Below are positions 4,952 through 7,483 of a stretch of DNA of 7,483 nt, in pieces. The notes under the pieces were generated by a model that saw only the letters and a list, made by a program, of their open reading frames with translations, was not told the origin of the DNA and ran no database searches. The stretch comes from DATJPY01 sp035506135 (lineage in GTDB: Bacteria; Myxococcota_A; UBA9160; PR03). Every line of letters begins with the position of its first letter. Within the stretch, counting starts at the first letter, position 1. The position numbers and the translations under genes were made by a program. Where the stretch lies: assembly GCA_035506135.1 (NCBI GenBank), contig DATJPY010000010.1:1-7483 (forward strand), in the 5' to 3' direction.

Positions 4952-7483
4952 CCGCCGCGCCGACCCGCCGCCGGAGCCACAGCGCCAGCAGCACCGGGGT
5001 CAGCTCGGCGCCCGCGCCGCACGCGCTCCGCGACTCGCTCGTGCCCCAGGGACCGGGGCAGTCCGGATCCGCGGGCCAGTCGATCTTCCCGTCTCCGTCG
5101 TTGTCGACGCCGTCGTTGCAGGCCGGGTTCTCGACCGAGAAGGCGGTGGCGTCCTTGCAGCCGGGATCGGCCGGATAGTCGACCTTGCCGTCGCCGTCGT
5201 TGTCGATGCCGTCGGCGCACTCGAAGGCGAGGTGGAACTGCGCCACGAGCGAGAGCGGCGCGGACGGAGCCGCGATGGTGTGCGTCTGCGCGCCGCCGTC
5301 CGACCAGCTCGTGAACGCGAACTTCCCGCCCACCCCGTACTGCGCGGGCGCGTTCAGCGTGAGGTGGGACCCGACGATGAACGTGGACGAGAACGGCGCA
5401 GCGCCGGAGAACGTGCCGGCGGTGAGCTGCATGCCCGACGGGACCGAGTCGAAGCTGATCTGCACCGCGAGCGGATCGAGGTTCAGGCTCGTCGTGGTCG
5501 AGAGCGTTCCCTGCGGCTGCTCGGGCCCGTAGCTCGCGAAGGCGTCGGCCATCGACAGGTATTGGGCCGCGATCCACGACGCGGGGCGCTGGACCGCGGA
5601 GACGCGCACCTCGTCGAGCGCGCCGCTGAAGAAGTCCGCGGTCCCGGCGCGACTTCCGATCCGCAGCGGCTGGGTGCTCGCAACGAGCGGGCTCGCCGTC
5701 GCATCGGTGGTCCGGTTCACGCCGTCCACGAAGATCGCTCCGGCGCCCGCGCCGGTCAGCTCGGCCGCGACGTAGTGCCAGCTCGCGTCGAGGTCGACGC
5801 CGTCGGCGCGCGCAAAGTCCGCGCCGCTGCCGGTGGACGTCACGTTGTTGGCGAGCGGCTGGTACTCGAGGTCGAAGCCGAACGGCGACGTCGAGGTCAG
5901 CTTGTCGTCGAGGATGCGCGGCGCTCCGCTCTGGTTGGGATCGGCGATGCGCAGCCAGGCCTCCATCGTCACGGCCCCGGTGATCATGAGGCTCGGCGAC
6001 GCGGCCACGTCGATCCGAGCGGCGCCGTTGAAGAGGCGCGCCGGACCCAGGAGCCCCTGCGTCGCGGTCGTGCCCGCGTCGGCTCCGTCGTTGTGATTGC
6101 CGGTCGAGTCCAGCAGGGTCGACAGGTGCCACACCGCGGCGTACCCGTTGCTCCAGACCGCAGCCGCATTCTCGCCGCTCTGGGTGGCGCTCGGGTTGCC
6201 GTAGTACATCCAGATGGAGTCGGTGCCGGAATGCGCGTGGATCAGCGGGACCTGCACCCACACCGTCGAGACGCCTCCCGGATTCCACTGCTCGATCTCG
6301 TACGGAAGCGGATTCCCGGAGCGGTCCGCGAAGCGCAGGTCGCGGCCGCCCGGCAGGGTCTGCGCGTAGTCGATGCGGGTGGGATCCAGGCTGACGAGCA
6401 CCGGGAAGGCCTGCAGATCGTCGGCCTGGGCCGTGTTGTCGAACGTGAGCTTGCGCCGCCTGCTCCACGCCGCATCGAACCAGTCGGGCGGCGGCAGATC
6501 GGTCGCGGTGAGCTGCAGCTCGAGGTACGAGGGGTACTCGTGCTCGGGACCCTCGACGCTCCCGGAGTCCCCGATCAGGGTGGTGATGAAGTGGGTGTGG
6601 CAGTCGCCGACGGCGTGGCAGTGGTGGAGGATCACCAGCCACGAGAGCTGCGAGGGCGGCAGCGGCCCGTCCTGCGGATCGATGGCCTGCCCGGTAAAGT
6701 TGATCGTCTGGCCGGTCGTCCAGTGGAAGCCGGAAGCGGGAGCCGTGATCGAGACGACCGGCGGCGTGTTGCCGGCCGTGACCGCGATCGACGCCACGCT
6801 GGAGGCACCCTGCGAGTCGGTGACCCGCACCGACACGTTGTAGACGCCGGGATGGGTATAGGTGAACGACGGCGTCGCGGTGATCGCGTCGCCGAAGACC
6901 TGGTCGCCATCCAGATCCCAGCTGTACGAGAGGTTCGATCCGTCCTCGGGGTCGGTCGACGCGGCAGCGCTGAAGCTCACCGTGAGGGGCGCGGTTCCGT
7001 TGCTCGGGGTCGCGCTGACGCGCGCCGTCGGCGGCTGGTTCCCCGTCGAGTAGGAGACGCGGTAGACCTGGCCGTGATCGAACTCCACGTAGTAGAGCGC
7101 GCCGTCGGGGCCCTTCTGCAGGTCCACGATCTCGCCGGTCGCGTTCGAGACCAGGTTCTCGATCTTCGTCGGATCGGGGAGTCCGTTCGTCCCCGCGATC
7201 ATCGCGTAGATGCACTGTCGCGTCGCGTCCTCGAAGATCAGCGCGTTCTGGTAGTGGGCCGGGAAGGCGGTGCCCGTGTTGAAGAACATCCCCGCGATCG
7301 CGGAGCTGCCCGTGGGACAGAGGTCTCCGCCCGACACGATCGGATTGTCGTGGTTGTACGCGTAGTACGGCGGCACGATCGAGGCGTAGCTCGGGATCGG
7401 AGGTCCGACGTTGCCGTAGATCCGCTGGCAGAGGGTCTGCGGAGCGTGAGGGAGGTGCTGCAGGTTTGTGGCATTGCCGCCCT
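4926..7483 (-). CDS. Large secreted modular protein: PQQ sugar-dehydrogenase-like propeller end, PKD, DUF2341, LamG, Ca-binding repeats, C-terminal anchor (N-terminus off window)
   Basis: The frame is open from the right edge to the TGA at 4926-4928, giving 851 visible residues (numbered from the edge). Residues 1-145 resemble the last blades of PQQ-dependent glucose/sorbosone dehydrogenases (IYGNVGPPIPSY, AGMFFNTGTAFPAHYQNALI, DLQKGPDGALYYVEF). Next come a PKD domain (about 150-237; YSWDLDGD, GVYNVSVRVTD) and an Ig-like domain with HHC..CHTH (about 239-328). DUF2341 follows (about 333-450; WFDAAWSRRRKLTF, IWMYYGNPSA), then a LamG-like concanavalin fold (about 450-652; WHLS..DSTGNHNDG, GALDEVRVS), a beta-rich domain ending SWSDGGAQTHTI (about 660-750) and two DNDGDG repeats (755-808). 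The tail has Cys821, a hydrophobic run and an Arg cluster, like a MYXO-CTERM-type sorting signal. Propeller-PKD-Ig is a known extracellular architecture. It probably acts outside the cell, binding or oxidising polysaccharide sugars; the PQQ and catalytic residues are not visible, so activity is unproven. Confidence 0.85.
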   Translation of the reverse strand, partial: GGNATNLQHLPHAPQTLCQRIYGNVGPPIPSYASIVPPYYAYNHDNPIVSGGDLCPTGSSAIAGMFFNTGTAFPAHYQNALIFEDATRQCIYAMIAGTNGLPDPTKIENLVSNATGEIVDLQKGPDGALYYVEFDHGQVYRVSYSTGNQPPTARVSATPSNGTAPLTVSFSAAASTDPEDGSNLSYSWDLDGDQVFGDAITATPSFTYTHPGVYNVSVRVTDSQGASSVASIAVTAGNTPPVVSITAPASGFHWTTGQTINFTGQAIDPQDGPLPPSQLSWLVILHHCHAVGDCHTHFITTLIGDSGSVEGPEHEYPSYLELQLTATDLPPPDWFDAAWSRRRKLTFDNTAQADDLQAFPVLVSLDPTRIDYAQTLPGGRDLRFADRSGNPLPYEIEQWNPGGVSTVWVQVPLIHAHSGTDSIWMYYGNPSATQSGENAAAVWSNGYAAVWHLSTLLDSTGNHNDGADAGTTATQGLLGPARLFNGAARIDVAASPSLMITGAVTMEAWLRIADPNQSGAPRILDDKLTSTSPFGFDLEYQPLANNVTSTGSGADFARADGVDLDASWHYVAAELTGAGAGAIFVDGVNRTTDATASPLVASTQPLRIGSRAGTADFFSGALDEVRVSAVQRPASWIAAQYLSMADAFASYGPEQPQGTLSTTTSLNLDPLAVQISFDSVPSGMQLTAGTFSGAAPFSSTFIVGSHLTLNAPAQYGVGGKFAFTSWSDGGAQTHTIAAPSAPLSLVAQFHLAFECADGIDNDGDGKVDYPADPGCKDATAFSVENPACNDGVDNDGDGKIDWPADPDCPGPWGTSESRSACGAGAELTPVLLALWLRRRVGAAATRAARSR
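4929..5024 (-). other. C-terminal Cys / hydrophobic / Arg-cluster anchor of the secreted protein
   Basis: The last residues read ACGAGAELTPVLLALWLRRR and then twelve more. The order Cys-Gly, short hydrophobic helix, Arg cluster is the layout of MYXO-CTERM-like sorting tails, where the Cys is thought to be the site of processing and lipid attachment at the cell surface. The hydrophobic run is short, and the extra twelve-residue Ala/Arg extension past the Arg cluster is longer than I would expect, so the tail may be a variant. The assignment is by pattern only. Confidence 0.55.
5058..5120 (-). repeat. Calcium-binding DNDGDG repeat, second copy (63 bp)
   Basis: This encodes a 21-residue cysteine-bounded unit, C-NDGVDNDGDGKIDWPADPD-C, resembling thrombospondin type 3 / dockerin-like calcium loops rich in Asp and Gly. 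It is the copy nearer the C-terminus of the secreted protein. It is almost identical in length and layout to the copy at 5157-5219, from which it is separated by 36 bp (12 residues). Confidence 0.8.
5157..5219 (-). repeat. Calcium-binding DNDGDG repeat, first copy (63 bp)
   Basis: This encodes C-ADGIDNDGDGKVDYPADPG-C, the first of two tandem 21-residue units with the same Cys boundaries. The alternating Asp/Asn-Gly pattern fits calcium coordination. The two flanking cysteines may form a disulfide in the extracytoplasmic protein. The DNA of the two units is also clearly similar, suggesting duplication within the gene. Confidence 0.8.

Noticed and set aside
4045..5178. Plus-strand 377-residue ORF across the phosphoesterase end and the regulator
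   Set aside because: It is an Arg/Ala/Pro-rich off-frame translation overlapping the well-supported Crp-family gene.
4912..7215. 767-residue minus-strand ORF in another frame of the secreted-protein gene
   Set aside because: It is Arg-rich with no domain signal, whereas the accepted frame shows PKD, DUF2341, LamG and calcium repeats along its whole length.
7374..7376. GTG as the start of the large secreted protein
   Set aside because: The frame continues upstream to the window edge with propeller-like sequence (IYGNVGPPIPSYASI), so this is an internal valine codon and the gene is cut by the window.

Overview
The window is GC-rich (roughly 70% by eye), gene-dense bacterial chromosomal DNA. 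I see no tRNA, rRNA, CRISPR array, insertion sequence or phage gene. Several features suggest a deltaproteobacterial-grade lineage such as Myxococcota or a Binatia-like group: the strong GC bias, a thiolase paired with a DUF35 partner, and a multidomain secreted protein ending in a Cys / hydrophobic / Arg-cluster tail. This placement is inference from style and gene content; no marker gene is present.

Layout. (1) 1-1826, minus strand: a GT-C type membrane glycosyltransferase (1826 to 315), followed 32 bp downstream by the N-terminal 94 residues of a myo-inositol oxygenase that runs off the left edge. (2) 1827-1943: a divergent intergenic region with a perfect TTGACA box and an interrupted palindrome near the predicted transcription start. 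(3) 1944-3525, plus strand: a two-gene operon of a DUF35 zinc-ribbon/OB-fold protein and an SCPx-type thiolase, each with a nearly identical GAGGAG ribosome-binding site. (4) 3644-4126, plus: a small YfcE/MJ0936-type metallophosphoesterase. (5) 4127-4264: an intergenic stretch with two adjacent perfect inverted repeats, leading into (6) 4265-4951, plus: a Crp/Fnr-family regulator. (7) 4926-7483, minus: the C-terminal 851 residues of a very large secreted modular protein. It comprises the end of a PQQ-type sugar dehydrogenase beta-propeller, a PKD domain, an Ig-like domain, DUF2341, a LamG-like domain, a beta-rich domain, two calcium-binding DNDGDG repeats and a C-terminal membrane/sorting tail. 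It overlaps the regulator gene tail to tail by 26 bp.

How the genes fit together. DUF35 and the thiolase almost certainly form one enzyme complex acting on acyl-CoA substrates. The inositol oxygenase would supply D-glucuronate from myo-inositol; its partner glycosyltransferase acts at the membrane on a lipid-linked sugar, but no direct link between the two activities can be shown here. The Crp-like protein keeps the DNA-reading residues of Crp but not its cAMP-phosphate-binding Arg-Ser pair, so its signal is probably not cAMP. Nothing here forms an obviously new defence or mobile system. The points most worth a second look are the bacterial inositol oxygenase, the domain order of the secreted protein, and the palindromes ahead of the thiolase operon and the regulator.
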